Position numbers and translations under genes: made by a program
Assembly: GCA_902826095.1 (NCBI GenBank)
Contig: CADEDN010000001.1
Location: 186,001 to 250,000 of the forward strand
Origin: an uncultured Alphaproteobacteria bacterium
GTDB lineage: Bacteria > Pseudomonadota > Alphaproteobacteria > Caulobacterales > Parvularculaceae
Length of the DNA: 64,000 bases
Direction: 5' to 3'
Part shown: in pieces, positions 27,250 through 36,830 of the stretch
Numbering within the stretch: the first letter of the stretch is position 1
How the letters are laid out: every line of letters begins with the position of its first letter
The notes under the pieces: model-generated
The model's database searches: none
Seen by the model: only the letters and a program-made list of their open reading frames with translations
What the model was told of the DNA's origin: nothing

Positions 27250-29217
27250 ATGTCGACGGAGCCCATGGCAGACCGCCCCCATCGGAAATCGACGATCCGT
27301 CGCTGGGCGATCGGCCTTGCGGTCCCCGCGGCGTTCGGCGCGGCGATCGCCTTTGTCGCGCTGACGGACGCGGGCGACCTCAACAACGAAGCCGCATACG
27401 CAGCGTTGTCCGCGGGCGAGGCGCGCGCGCTCGGCGCGCGCTGGCGAATGAGCCGCGATGCGGCGCAGGGCGTTCAATATGCGCAAGCGCTTCTTGCCGC
27501 CGGCCTTTATGACGAGTTGCTGACCGCGATCAGCGAGCGCGGCCTGTTCCGAAACGATGCGGCGGCGGCGCAGCTGTTCCGTGCTGAAGCGACCTTGCGT
27601 CAAGGTCGCTTCGACGAGACGATCGCCGCCAGCGGTGACGGCTCGGCGTTCGACAATCCCTATCTTTCTTTCGCCAGGGCGCGGGCCGCCTACGGGCTGA
27701 CCAGCGACGCAGATGACGCGGACGCGGATCTTGCGCGCGCGCTGCGCGGCCCCGTAGCGTTGACAAAGGAAGCATGGCTGTTCCGGGCGCGCCTTGCGCT
27801 TGACGCCAATGATCTTGAAACGGCGGAAGCTGCGGCGCGCCGGGCGATCGAGGCGGGCGCCGACGCCCGTGCGGCCGAAGCTGTCGGTATCGAGCGGTTA
27901 ATTCGCGAGAATGCGCTTGACCGCGCGGCAGCGCTGCTTTCGGCGCGTGGAAAGTCCGGTCGCAGGGCCGCTGGCGGCCTCCTGCGCGATGACGCCCGGC
28001 TCGGCGCGATGATCGCGCTGAGATCTGGCGACGCGCGCGCGGCGGTTCGCTTCTCAGACGAAGGCCGTCTTGCCGCATCGACGCAAACGAATGATCGGCT
28101 GCTGGCGGCGCTCGCCAAATGGCGCAATGGCGATCTGGCGCAGGCCTATTCGCTGGTGAGCGGCGTTCTCGCGTCTTCGCCTGACAATTGGATGGCGATC
28201 GATCTTGGCGCAGCGATCGCGCGCGATGTCGGCCGCGAGGATGACGCCGCAAGCCTCATCGCACGGCTTGCCCAAAGAAAGCCGGCGCTTGCTCTATTTC
28301 GCGCCGAAAGCGATGGCGCGCCCGCTGAAGACATAGATGGCGCCTTCAGGCGCGTTTCGTCGCTAAAGGACGATTTGTCTTCAGGCGGCGTCGCCGCCGC
28401 GCTTCTCGGGGGCGATGGCGAACTGCCGGCGTCGCTTACTGAACCGGGCGTCGGTCCGCGCCGGATTGCCGCGCTCGCCAAAGCGATTAGCGACGAGGAT
28501 GCGCGCGCCATGCGCAAAGGCGCTGAAGAGATCGTGGCGGAACAAGCCGGCGCCATCGCGCTGACGCTCGCCGGCGAAGCCTTCCGCCGGGTCGGCGATT
28601 TTGACCGGGCCGACGACGCCTTCGGGCGCGCCTCGGCCGGCGCGCCGAATTTTTTCCGGCCGGTTGTTGCGCGGTCAAGGCTCTTTGCGGATCAGGGCAA
28701 TCGGCCAGCCGCTATCGGCCTCTTACGGGAATTCCTGGCCGAAAATCCGGCAAGCGATGAAGCGCGCCTGGCGATGGCGATTCTGGAAACGGAAGGCGGC
28801 GCAGCGCGCGCGGCGGCGGCGAGTTTTGCCGCGGTCGCGCCTCACATCGTCTTTGCGAACGAAGAGTCCGCTCGCCTTTATGCTCGCGCCGCCGACGCCT
28901 CCGGTCCTGCTGCGCGGCGCCGGATGCTCGCTGGCGCCATGGCGTCGTCACCCTCGCACCGGATCCTCGGGCAAGTCTATGCGGCGATCGGTGAAGATGA
29001 TCGCGCCGCCGCCGCTTTCAGGCTCGCGCTGATCGCTGAACCGACCGATTCGGCCCTGCCGGCCCTTTATGAAGCCGTCATGCATGGGCTTGGACGCGAC
29101 GAACAGGCGGCGGCGCTATTATCGGAAATCGTCAAACGCCATCCAGAGGCTGCGGCGGCGCGAGTCGCGCTCGCGGGGATCGAAGCGGTCGACGCCTCAG
29201 ACCCGGCGCGGTTCTAG
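27250..29217 (+). CDS. TPR-repeat membrane-anchored protein of the EPS locus
   Basis: 655 residues (650 if the ATG at 27265, which has GGAG nearby, is used). An N-terminal helix (WAIGLAVPAAFGAAIAFVAL) is followed by a long series of Ala-rich helical hairpins of TPR type. The position matches the TPR protein (PrsT-like) of XrtA/PEP-CTERM polysaccharide loci, but no lipobox is present, unlike PrsT. Probably periplasmic, organising the export machinery. Confidence 0.75.
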   Translation: MSTEPMADRPHRKSTIRRWAIGLAVPAAFGAAIAFVALTDAGDLNNEAAYAALSAGEARALGARWRMSRDAAQGVQYAQALLAAGLYDELLTAISERGLFRNDAAAAQLFRAEATLRQGRFDETIAASGDGSAFDNPYLSFARARAAYGLTSDADDADADLARALRGPVALTKEAWLFRARLALDANDLETAEAAARRAIEAGADARAAEAVGIERLIRENALDRAAALLSARGKSGRRAAGGLLRDDARLGAMIALRSGDARAAVRFSDEGRLAASTQTNDRLLAALAKWRNGDLAQAYSLVSGVLASSPDNWMAIDLGAAIARDVGREDDAASLIARLAQRKPALALFRAESDGAPAEDIDGAFRRVSSLKDDLSSGGVAAALLGGDGELPASLTEPGVGPRRIAALAKAISDEDARAMRKGAEEIVAEQAGAIALTLAGEAFRRVGDFDRADDAFGRASAGAPNFFRPVVARSRLFADQGNRPAAIGLLREFLAENPASDEARLAMAILETEGGAARAAAASFAAVAPHIVFANEESARLYARAADASGPAARRRMLAGAMASSPSHRILGQVYAAIGEDDRAAAAFRLALIAEPTDSALPALYEAVMHGLGRDEQAAALLSEIVKRHPEAAAARVALAGIEAVDASDPARF

Positions 29218-29330
29218 GTTAAAAATGGTTAAAAGGCCGCGCAAGGAAGCCCCGCACGGCATGGCAAAGGAATTGCTAGGCGTCTAGGGTATCGGCGATT
29301 CGCGGTTCAACCGCCGCGAGCGGACCTGAA

Positions 29331-29993
29331 ATGGAAAGAACGAGGTTAATCCAGATGTTTATCCGCACTTTCGCCGCCGCTCTTTGTGCGATGGTTCTCG
29401 CCAGCTGCGCTTCTGGCGATGTCATGAGTTCCGAACAATTGCGCGCGTCGCCGGAAAGCGTCGCCGCGTCGTCATCGACCGCGATATCGCCTGACTATTT
29501 GATCGGGCCGCTCGACCAGCTTGAAGTCTTTGTCTGGCGCGCGCCGGAATTGTCGACGAAAGTCACCGTCCGCCCCGACGGGCGCATTTCGACGCCGCTT
29601 GTCGAAGACATGGTCGCCGCCGGCAAGACGCCGACGCAGCTCGCCAAGGATCTCGAGCGCTCACTCGGCCAATATGTGAAGTCGCCGCAAGTGTCGGTGA
29701 TCGTCTCGAATTTCACGTCGACGTTTGATCAGCAGGTGCGGGTTCTCGGCGAAGCGCAAAAACCGATCGCGCTGCCGTACCAGGCAGGCATGACCGTGCT
29801 TGACGTCATGGTCGCCGTTGGCGGCCTCACCGAATTTGCAGCCGGCAACAAGTCTGTTCTGATCCGCGGCAAGGGAGAAGAGCGCCAGTCCTACCGGCTC
29901 CGCCTCGACGACCTTCTGCGCAAGGGAAACATTTCCGCAAACGTCCCCGTCCTTCCAGGCGACGTTATCCTGATCCCGGAGAGCATGTTCTAG
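29331..29993 (+). CDS. Outer membrane polysaccharide export (OPX/Wza-like) lipoprotein, XrtA type
   Basis: 220 residues (212 if started at 29355). Signal peptide and lipobox LASC (FAAALCAMVLASC), then the poly-export domain (YLIGPLDQLEVFVWRAPELSTKVTVRPDGRISTPLVEDM) and an SLBB-like part ending VLPGDVILIPESMF. It forms the outer membrane exit for the polymer. The size is that of the short XrtA-associated exporters. Confidence 0.9.
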   Translation: MERTRLIQMFIRTFAAALCAMVLASCASGDVMSSEQLRASPESVAASSSTAISPDYLIGPLDQLEVFVWRAPELSTKVTVRPDGRISTPLVEDMVAAGKTPTQLAKDLERSLGQYVKSPQVSVIVSNFTSTFDQQVRVLGEAQKPIALPYQAGMTVLDVMVAVGGLTEFAAGNKSVLIRGKGEERQSYRLRLDDLLRKGNISANVPVLPGDVILIPESMF

Positions 29994-30055
29994 CTCGGGA
30001 TTGCTTTTCGGGCGCCTCTCCCCAGAGGCGTCCGACCATCAAGTGGTGTTGGGGG

Positions 30056-31621
30056 ATGGTGAGTAGTTTTGATATTGCCGACCTGCCGCGGCCGATCATC
30101 CGCTACGGCGTCGGAATCTGGCGTCGCCGGTGGACGGTCGCCGCGGTGACCTGGGCGGCCGCGCTTATCGGCTGGTTCGCGCTTTGGCTTGTTCCCGACA
30201 AATATGAGTCGCGCGCGCAAGTTTATGTGCAGACAGAGACCGTTCTTGATCCGGTGATGAACGGCGTCACGGCGCGGCCGAACTACGAAAAGCGCGTCGA
30301 AGTCATCAAGCTCCAGCTGCTGACGCGTCCCAATGTCGAAGAGATCATCTACCGCTCCGGCCTCGACAAGGAAGTGAAGACGACCAATCCGCGCGAAAAA
30401 CGCGCGCAGATGGAGCAGCTGATCGACTGGGTCGCCGGTGAAATCACGATCACCAGCCCGCAAGAGATGTATTTCGTCATCAACTACAAGAATTCCGACC
30501 CGGCGATTTCCCGCAATGTTGTCGACGCCGCGCTGAATTTGCTGATCGAGCAGGATCTCGGCGCGAGTCTCACCGAGAATGAAGAGGCGCGCAAACGGAT
30601 CGACGCGGAGATCAAGGCCTTCGACGAGCGCCTTACGGCCAAGGAGCAGGAAGTCGCCGTGTTCCGCCGCCAGCACGCCGAGGAGCTTGCGCTGACGGAG
30701 GGCAATGATCGCCGCCGCGACTTGATGGAATCCGAACTTTCGCGCGTTACGGACGAACTTGCGAGCGCCGAGCGCCGCGTCTCCACCGCGCGCAGCATCC
30801 TTGCGCAGACGGAATCGACGACCGGCGGCTCCGAACTCGACAAGCTTATGGTCGAACTCGCAACGCTTAGAAGTCAGTATCAGGAGAATTACCCGGATAT
30901 CCAGGCGCTGAAAGCCCGCATCGAACAATTGCAGGCGGGCAGCTCAAGCGCGCTGCCGTCAAATCCGGAATACAAACGGCTCGTTTCGGAGCTGCGCGCC
31001 GCGCAGGACATCGTCGGCGGCCTTCAGGATCGCCAGAAGCGGCTGCGCGCCGATCTCGATTCGCTCGCCTTCACGATCGGCCAGGCGCCGCGCGTCGTCG
31101 CCGACCTTCAGCGGATCGAACGCGACTATGAGCAGACGCGCAAAAATTACGAAGAGCTGATCGAGCGGCGCGACCGCCTGTCGATCACCGCCAATCTCGG
31201 CGCCGGCAGCCAGGGCGTCGAGTACAAGGTGTTCGAGCGCCCGCAGGTGTCGCTCATCCCAGCGTCCCAGCAATTCCGCATTCTGCTGATCTCCGGCGTC
31301 TCGCTTTTGGCGCTCGGCGCCGGGATCGCCGCCGCGCTCATCCTCACCTGGATGCAAAAGACCTTCACCCAGTCGTCCGAACTGCAGGCGGCTTTCGGTC
31401 TGCCTGTCCTCGGCGCGCTTTCCGAGATCAGGTCCGAGACAGTCATCAATGAAAGAAAGCGCGACATTCGCCGCCTCGCTGGCGCCGCAGCGGCGCTCGC
31501 GGCGGTCGCCGCCTTCTATGTTTACTGGGAGGTCGTTCGCCTTCCGTCGGTCGCTCTCGACGGCGCCGCAACTGCATCAATTGACGAAGTGTTCGCCGAA
31601 ACGGCGGCCAGACTTCGATAG
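30056..31621 (+). CDS. Polysaccharide chain-length determinant (Wzz-like), XrtA type
   Basis: 521 residues. Wzz domain at the N-terminus with a first membrane helix (WTVAAVTWAAALIGWFALWLV), a long coiled-coil middle (residues ~170-390, Glu/Arg/Ala-rich) and a second helix near 430 (ILLISGVSLLALGAGIAAALIL). A third hydrophobic stretch near 480 is followed by a short tail. It spans the periplasm and sets polymer length with the tyrosine kinase encoded next. Ends 12 bases before it. Confidence 0.9.
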   Translation: MVSSFDIADLPRPIIRYGVGIWRRRWTVAAVTWAAALIGWFALWLVPDKYESRAQVYVQTETVLDPVMNGVTARPNYEKRVEVIKLQLLTRPNVEEIIYRSGLDKEVKTTNPREKRAQMEQLIDWVAGEITITSPQEMYFVINYKNSDPAISRNVVDAALNLLIEQDLGASLTENEEARKRIDAEIKAFDERLTAKEQEVAVFRRQHAEELALTEGNDRRRDLMESELSRVTDELASAERRVSTARSILAQTESTTGGSELDKLMVELATLRSQYQENYPDIQALKARIEQLQAGSSSALPSNPEYKRLVSELRAAQDIVGGLQDRQKRLRADLDSLAFTIGQAPRVVADLQRIERDYEQTRKNYEELIERRDRLSITANLGAGSQGVEYKVFERPQVSLIPASQQFRILLISGVSLLALGAGIAAALILTWMQKTFTQSSELQAAFGLPVLGALSEIRSETVINERKRDIRRLAGAAAALAAVAAFYVYWEVVRLPSVALDGAATASIDEVFAETAARLR

Positions 31622-31633
31622 GAATGGATCAAA

Positions 31634-32527
31634 ATGGGATTGATCGAACGAGCAATCGGCGGAGCGGCCGCCAACGAAGCCAAGGCGGCGACCGACAAGA
31701 TCGCCATCCTCGGCGAAGGCCATCCGTTTGAACTTAATTACGCATTGCTGCGGTCGAAAGGCGTTTTCACGCCGACCGCCCGCGAGGAGGCGCAGGCCTA
31801 TGAGCTGCGCGCCATCAAGCGCCGGCTTCTTCGGCGCATCGGCTTCCTTCAGCGCGCCGGACGCGACCGCCGCCAGCTGCAGGGCGCCGGACGCAACCGC
31901 AACATCATTCTGTGCACCTCGACCCGGCCAGGCGAGGGCAAATCTTTCGCCGCGGTCAATCTCGCCGTCAGCTATGCGCTGGAAGAAGGAATCCCTGTCA
32001 TCCTGATCGACGGTGACCCGGCGCGGCCGCGCGTCAGGTCCTATTTCGATCTTCCGGCGGCGAAGGGGCTGACCGACGTCATCAAGGACGCGACGCCCTC
32101 GCTTAGCAGCGTCGCTCATCGCGCCGTCGGCGTCCCGCTCACGGTCATCGGCGAAGGGTCGCGGACGGCGAACGCGACCGATCTCTTCGGCTCGCTTGAA
32201 GCAAAGCGCTTCTTTTCCAGCCTTTCGGCCCAGGCGCCGGATGGGCTCATCATCATCGACGCGCCGCCGATGCTGGCGACCACCGAGACGATCGCGCTCG
32301 CCCGCCATGCCGACGAGGTGGTGTTCGTCGTCGAAGCCGATTCGACGCCGCAGCCGGCGATCGCCTCGGCGCTCGACGAGCTGCTGGAGCTCAATCCGAA
32401 TGTCAGCCTCCTTCTCAACAGATGTCTGGTGCCGGCGGGCGGCTCACATTATGCCGCTTACGAGTACTACGAAAAACGCGCCGCGAGCGACGGGGACATG
32501 CCGACCGTCGAGCGGGACAGGGGATAA
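31634..32527 (+). CDS. XrtA-associated tyrosine autokinase (BY-kinase)
   Basis: 297 residues. Walker A is STRPGEGKS (96-104), with Ser where Thr is usual; Walker A' is VILIDGDPARP and Walker B IIIDAPPM. The C-terminus has a Tyr cluster (SHYAAYEYYEKR) for autophosphorylation. It is cytosolic and partners with the chain-length protein, regulating polymerisation by cycles of phosphorylation. Confidence 0.92.
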   Translation: MGLIERAIGGAAANEAKAATDKIAILGEGHPFELNYALLRSKGVFTPTAREEAQAYELRAIKRRLLRRIGFLQRAGRDRRQLQGAGRNRNIILCTSTRPGEGKSFAAVNLAVSYALEEGIPVILIDGDPARPRVRSYFDLPAAKGLTDVIKDATPSLSSVAHRAVGVPLTVIGEGSRTANATDLFGSLEAKRFFSSLSAQAPDGLIIIDAPPMLATTETIALARHADEVVFVVEADSTPQPAIASALDELLELNPNVSLLLNRCLVPAGGSHYAAYEYYEKRAASDGDMPTVERDRG

Positions 32528-32530
32528 ACC

Positions 32531-34243
32531 ATGAGCCTTGATCGGGAAAAACTTCTGAAGCCGCTACCGAAAAACATGAAGCGCGCGCTGCTTGCGACCG
32601 CATCAGTCGTCGTCGCGAGCCACGCGATCGCCTTCGCCCAGGAACAGGACACCGGCCCGCAGGCGCCCCTGCGGTTCCGCAACGACTATTTCGGTTACGG
32701 CCTCGCGGTCGGACCGCGCGTTTCGTATACGGACAATATCAGCCTATCCAGCGGGCCGACGCCGCTTCAGCCATTTTCCGTTCGCGATGACGAATTGGCG
32801 TTTTCAATCGCGTCAAACGGCAGCGCGATCTACTCTAATAACCGCATCACCGGCATCATCGACGGAAGCCTGGATGTCTCCTACCTGACTGATCAGGCGG
32901 AAGTCGTCGCAAGCCAGGATGTCGGCGCGGCGGGCACGGTGACGCTTGCGGACAATTTTCTTTATTTCGACGTCGCCGGATCGACGTCCCGCCAGCTCGC
33001 CGGCGAAAACGCCCGCTTTTCGCAGAATGTGAACGCGGGCCGAAGCCAGCGCGTCAACGTCCACAATTTCGCGCTGAGCCCCTATGTCAACCACCGGTTC
33101 CCGAACGGCTCGGCGGCCGAATTGCGCTACCGTTTTAGCCAGGTCTTCATTGACAATAACCGCGTCAACCAGTTCGGTTCGACGATCGACGGCAACACGC
33201 GCACGCAGGAAGTGGTCGCTTCCTACAACACGGGCAACGCCATCGACCGCATCCAGGTCGGCCTGACCGCCTATGGCAACAAGACCCGCGATTACGGATC
33301 GAGCGTGCTGCAGGATTATGAGTACAAGCAGGGGACGCTGGAAGGCGACGCGCAGGTCGAGCTGACCGAGCGCTTCGCCGTCACCGGCGCCATCGGCTAT
33401 GACGATGTGAACACGACGGCTCCCGCGACATTCATCCCGGAAGATCAGCTGACTGGGCTCTACTGGCGCGCCGGCTTCCGCGCCAAGCCGGGCCGCAAGA
33501 CCGATGTCCGCCTTGAATACGGCCGCAGGTATGACGACGATTTTATCAATGCGCGCGTCCGGTACGACCTCTCTGAGCGAGTGACTTTCGCGGCGAGCGC
33601 AGGGCGCTCGTTCCAAACCCGAGCGCAGGCGGTCTCGACCCAGTTTGAAGCGTTGCAGCGCCGCACGCTCGATTTCGTACAGGACCTGCGCGACGGCAAT
33701 ATCGGCGATGCTGCCGATGTCATCGACGCGTTGACCCGCTCGACCCGCACGCGCGTCACCGCCCAGCAGATCGGTCTTGGAATCTCGAATGACGCCAACG
33801 CGCAATTGTCCGGCGATTTCGGCCGGACGGTCGTTAACGCCTACGGCAATTACCAGGACACGGATTACGGTTTCCGCAGCATCAAGACCTTCGGCGGCGG
33901 TTTGAGCGCCGAACGCGAATTGTCACGGCGGATGACCGGCTATCTCGGCGTCTTCTATCGGCATGTCGATTCAACCTCCGATCTGACGATCTGCCAGGCC
34001 AATCCCGAATTGTTCGGCTTTGACATCACCATTCCCGGATTCGACCCGATCGCCGCCTGCGCCAGCCTCGTCAGTTTTGAGGGGAAAACAAATACGGTCG
34101 GCGGCCGCATCGGCGTCGCCTATCGGCTGTACCAAAACGTGTCGGCTTTCGGGGAGTACGCCCACACGGAACGATTCTCGCAGAACGTGGAACTTGAGTA
34201 CGGAGAAAACACAGCGACCGTCGGGGTCCAGGTCGAATTCTGA
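32531..34243 (+). CDS. Outer membrane beta-barrel protein of the XrtA EPS locus
   Basis: 570 residues. An extended n-region precedes the signal helix (RALLATASVVVASHAIAFAQ). The mature part has many alternating, aromatic-ended strands (YGLAVGPRVSYTDNI, VDVRLEYGRR-like segments) and ends AVGVQVEF-like with a terminal Phe (TVGVQVEF), the sign of BAM-inserted barrels. It corresponds to the TIGR03016-type barrel of PEP-CTERM loci, a probable export partner. AGGGGAT precedes ATG 32531. Confidence 0.85.
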   Translation: MSLDREKLLKPLPKNMKRALLATASVVVASHAIAFAQEQDTGPQAPLRFRNDYFGYGLAVGPRVSYTDNISLSSGPTPLQPFSVRDDELAFSIASNGSAIYSNNRITGIIDGSLDVSYLTDQAEVVASQDVGAAGTVTLADNFLYFDVAGSTSRQLAGENARFSQNVNAGRSQRVNVHNFALSPYVNHRFPNGSAAELRYRFSQVFIDNNRVNQFGSTIDGNTRTQEVVASYNTGNAIDRIQVGLTAYGNKTRDYGSSVLQDYEYKQGTLEGDAQVELTERFAVTGAIGYDDVNTTAPATFIPEDQLTGLYWRAGFRAKPGRKTDVRLEYGRRYDDDFINARVRYDLSERVTFAASAGRSFQTRAQAVSTQFEALQRRTLDFVQDLRDGNIGDAADVIDALTRSTRTRVTAQQIGLGISNDANAQLSGDFGRTVVNAYGNYQDTDYGFRSIKTFGGGLSAERELSRRMTGYLGVFYRHVDSTSDLTICQANPELFGFDITIPGFDPIAACASLVSFEGKTNTVGGRIGVAYRLYQNVSAFGEYAHTERFSQNVELEYGENTATVGVQVEF

Positions 34244-34278
34244 CGACACTGGACCAGGGGCGGGCGGAAGATTGGTAA

Positions 34279-35922
34279 ATGTACGAAGAGTTCTTCAGCT
34301 TCCAAGGCTCGCCGTTCCGGCTCGCTCCTGATCCGAAATTTTTTTTCGGGTCGAAGAGCCACAACAAGGCGATGGCGTATCTTCACTACGGCCTTCGGCA
34401 GGCTGAGGGGTTCATCGTCATCACCGGCGAGATCGGGGCGGGGAAGTCGATCCTGATCGGTCATCTTCTCGATCAGCTTGACCGGTCGAACATCCTTGCG
34501 GCGAACCTCGTCACCCCGAACCTGTCGCCTGAAGACCTGTTGTCGCAGATCTTGTCGGCGTTCCGGATCGAGCCCGCCGCAAAGGGCCGCAGCGCCGAGA
34601 TCGAGGCGTTTGAGGATTTCCTTTTCGATCAGATGAATCACGGAAGGCGCGTCCTCCTGGTCGTCGACGAAGCGCAGAACCTGCCGTTGAAGACGCTTGA
34701 GGAGCTGCGCGTCCTGTCCAATCTCAACTACGAGGGAACGCCGCTCTTCCAGGTGTTCCTCGTCGGCCAGCCCGATTTTCGGGAAACGATGGCGCGATCC
34801 GACATGGAGCAGCTGCGCCAGCGCGTCATTGCGACTTATCACCTTGAGCCGATGTCGCGCGAGGACACTGAGAAATACATTGAACATCGCTTGAAGCAGG
34901 TCGGCTGGGACGGCGATCCGACATTCGCCAACGACGCCTACGCCGCCATTCACGCGGCGACCGGCGGCGTGCCGCGCAAGATCCACAAGCTTTGCAACCG
35001 CGCGCTCCTCTACTGTTCTGTTGAGAAACTTCACAAGGCGGACGGCGCGGTCATCGCCGCCGTGCTGGCCGATCTCGCCGCCGAGCAATCGGCGACGGCG
35101 CCGGAAGATCGCGACGGCGAAAAACTTGACTTCGACGCCAAGGCCGCCGCTGACGCCGCGAAAGTCGCGCTTGGGCCGCCGCCGCTCGTCAACGAGGCGC
35201 GTCCGATCCGCGCGCGGACGGTCAAGCCGATCCATGTCGGGGCCGAGCATGTGGAAATGCACATGGCGCCGACTTTCATACAGGCGTCGCCGACGCTAGA
35301 ACCCGCCAGGACCGCGAATGAGGGGCCGGTTATGACCATGGAGAAGCCCGGCGCGGCGCCGGAAACGGCGACAGCGCCGAGTGAGGCGAACGCCGCTCTT
35401 TCCGCCGATTCGACCAGCGTGTTCGATCGTCTGCGTGGAGCAAAAAAATCGCCGAAAGCCGCCAAGACGGCCGCGCCGGAGGCGCCGGTCGCGCCCCTCT
35501 TTGCGTCCATTGAAGAACCAAAGCCGGCGACTGACGCGCCGCCGCCGCGATCGGCGACGCTCGACGAAGTCGCGGACGCGATCGCCGCCGCGCGCCCGTC
35601 GAGACAATCGCTTGACAGTGTTGATGACGCTGAATTCCGCGAAGTCGCCGCCGAGCCGGAAGAAGCCGCGGAAACCGGCGACGGCCCGGAAGCCGAAGAG
35701 CCGCCAGTCGCCGCAATCGAAGGCGAGGGATGGAAAAAATCCGTCGTCATGTCGATCAATGATACGCGCGAGGAGCTGAAGCGCGCGCATGACAGCGTGG
35801 CGCGCCTGCGCCGGCAATTGACCGAGATCGACCGTCGCCGTCGCAAACGGCGCGTTCAGATCGCCGCCAGTCTCGATCGCGCCGAGTCGCTGCTGAACGA
35901 CTTTCAGAACACCTGGCGCTAG
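34279..35922 (+). CDS. XrtA-associated ATPase with long C-terminal extension
   Basis: 547 residues. Residues 1-270 are the ExeA-like AAA domain typical of these loci: YEEFFSFQGSPFRLAPDPKFFF, Walker A GEIGAGKS, Walker B VLLVVDEAQNLP. The remaining ~275 residues are an Ala/Pro/Glu-rich, probably disordered linker followed by a C-terminal coiled coil (INDTREELKRAHDSVARLRRQ). The ATPase part is cytosolic; role in secretion or assembly is presumed. Confidence 0.88.
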   Translation: MYEEFFSFQGSPFRLAPDPKFFFGSKSHNKAMAYLHYGLRQAEGFIVITGEIGAGKSILIGHLLDQLDRSNILAANLVTPNLSPEDLLSQILSAFRIEPAAKGRSAEIEAFEDFLFDQMNHGRRVLLVVDEAQNLPLKTLEELRVLSNLNYEGTPLFQVFLVGQPDFRETMARSDMEQLRQRVIATYHLEPMSREDTEKYIEHRLKQVGWDGDPTFANDAYAAIHAATGGVPRKIHKLCNRALLYCSVEKLHKADGAVIAAVLADLAAEQSATAPEDRDGEKLDFDAKAAADAAKVALGPPPLVNEARPIRARTVKPIHVGAEHVEMHMAPTFIQASPTLEPARTANEGPVMTMEKPGAAPETATAPSEANAALSADSTSVFDRLRGAKKSPKAAKTAAPEAPVAPLFASIEEPKPATDAPPPRSATLDEVADAIAAARPSRQSLDSVDDAEFREVAAEPEEAAETGDGPEAEEPPVAAIEGEGWKKSVVMSINDTREELKRAHDSVARLRRQLTEIDRRRRKRRVQIAASLDRAESLLNDFQNTWR

Positions 35923-35942
35923 GCGCCTCGGCCATCGCTGAT

Positions 35943-36830
35943 ATGACGGGATCAAAGACATTGTCCGCATCGGGGGCGGGAGGGGCGCCCCGGTTCGCCA
36001 TGTCTGTCGATGTCGAGGATTATTTTCAGGTCTGGGCGTTTTCGAGCGTCATCGATCGCGCGTCCTGGGACCGCTATGAACTGCGCGTCGAAGGCGTTAC
36101 GCGCCGGATTCTCGATCTCTTTGACCGACGCGGCGCCAAGGCGACATTCTTCACGCTCGGCTGGGTCGCCGAACGCGCGCCCGCGCTCGTTCGCGATATT
36201 GTCGCGCGCGGGCACGAACTCGCCAGCCACGGCTACGACCACACGAAAGTCTTTGATCAGACGCCGGACGAATTCCGGGCGGATATCATCAGGACGAAGC
36301 GCATTCTCGAGGATCTCGGCGGCGCGGGTGTTTCGGGCTTTCGCGCGGCCGGCTTTTCGATCGATTCCCGAACGCCCTGGGCGCACGACATACTCGGCGA
36401 AACCGGCCATCTCTATTCGTCGAGCAGCCACCCGATCAGGCATGACCATTATGGCGATCCGAAAGCGCCAAGATCGTCCCATCGCGCCGGCGCGATCCTT
36501 GAGGCGCCGGTCGCGACGACGGAAATCTTCGGCAGGCGGATTTCCTGCGCCGGCGGCGGTTGGTTTCGCGCCGCGCCCTATCTCATGACAGCGCCGTTGA
36601 TCCGGCGCGCGTCGCGGACGATCGACGGTCCGACGATTTTCTATTTCCATCCCTGGGAAATCGATGCAGACCAGCCGCGCGTCGCCAGCGCGCCGGCGAA
36701 ATCGAAATTCCGGCATTATCTGAACCTGGCCAAAATGGAGCGAAAGCTTGACCGCCTGCTGACGGATTTTTCCTGGGGTCGGATCGATGACGCCCTTGGA
36801 CTTCGGACGATGAAGGATAGGGCCGCGTGA
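35943..36830 (+). CDS. XrtA-system polysaccharide deacetylase
   Basis: 295 residues. The NodB-type catalytic motifs are SVDVEDYFQV (Asp at 23, Asp/Glu next) and GHELASHGYDH with metal-binding H96 and H100. The C-terminal DUF3473 part contains FYFHPWEID. It removes acetyl groups from N-acetylated sugars of the polymer. No signal peptide. Overlaps the next gene by four bases (GTGA). Confidence 0.92.
   Translation: MTGSKTLSASGAGGAPRFAMSVDVEDYFQVWAFSSVIDRASWDRYELRVEGVTRRILDLFDRRGAKATFFTLGWVAERAPALVRDIVARGHELASHGYDHTKVFDQTPDEFRADIIRTKRILEDLGGAGVSGFRAAGFSIDSRTPWAHDILGETGHLYSSSSHPIRHDHYGDPKAPRSSHRAGAILEAPVATTEIFGRRISCAGGGWFRAAPYLMTAPLIRRASRTIDGPTIFYFHPWEIDADQPRVASAPAKSKFRHYLNLAKMERKLDRLLTDFSWGRIDDALGLRTMKDRAA

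Noticed and set aside
26323..27603. 426-codon minus-strand frame opposite the sugar transferase
   Set aside because: Fully opposed to a gene with clear family motifs; composition typical of a GC-rich shadow frame.
30012..30029. Terminator between the OPX and chain-length genes (CGCCTCTCCCCAGAGGCG)
   Set aside because: Short stem with no T run, inside what looks like one continuous operon.
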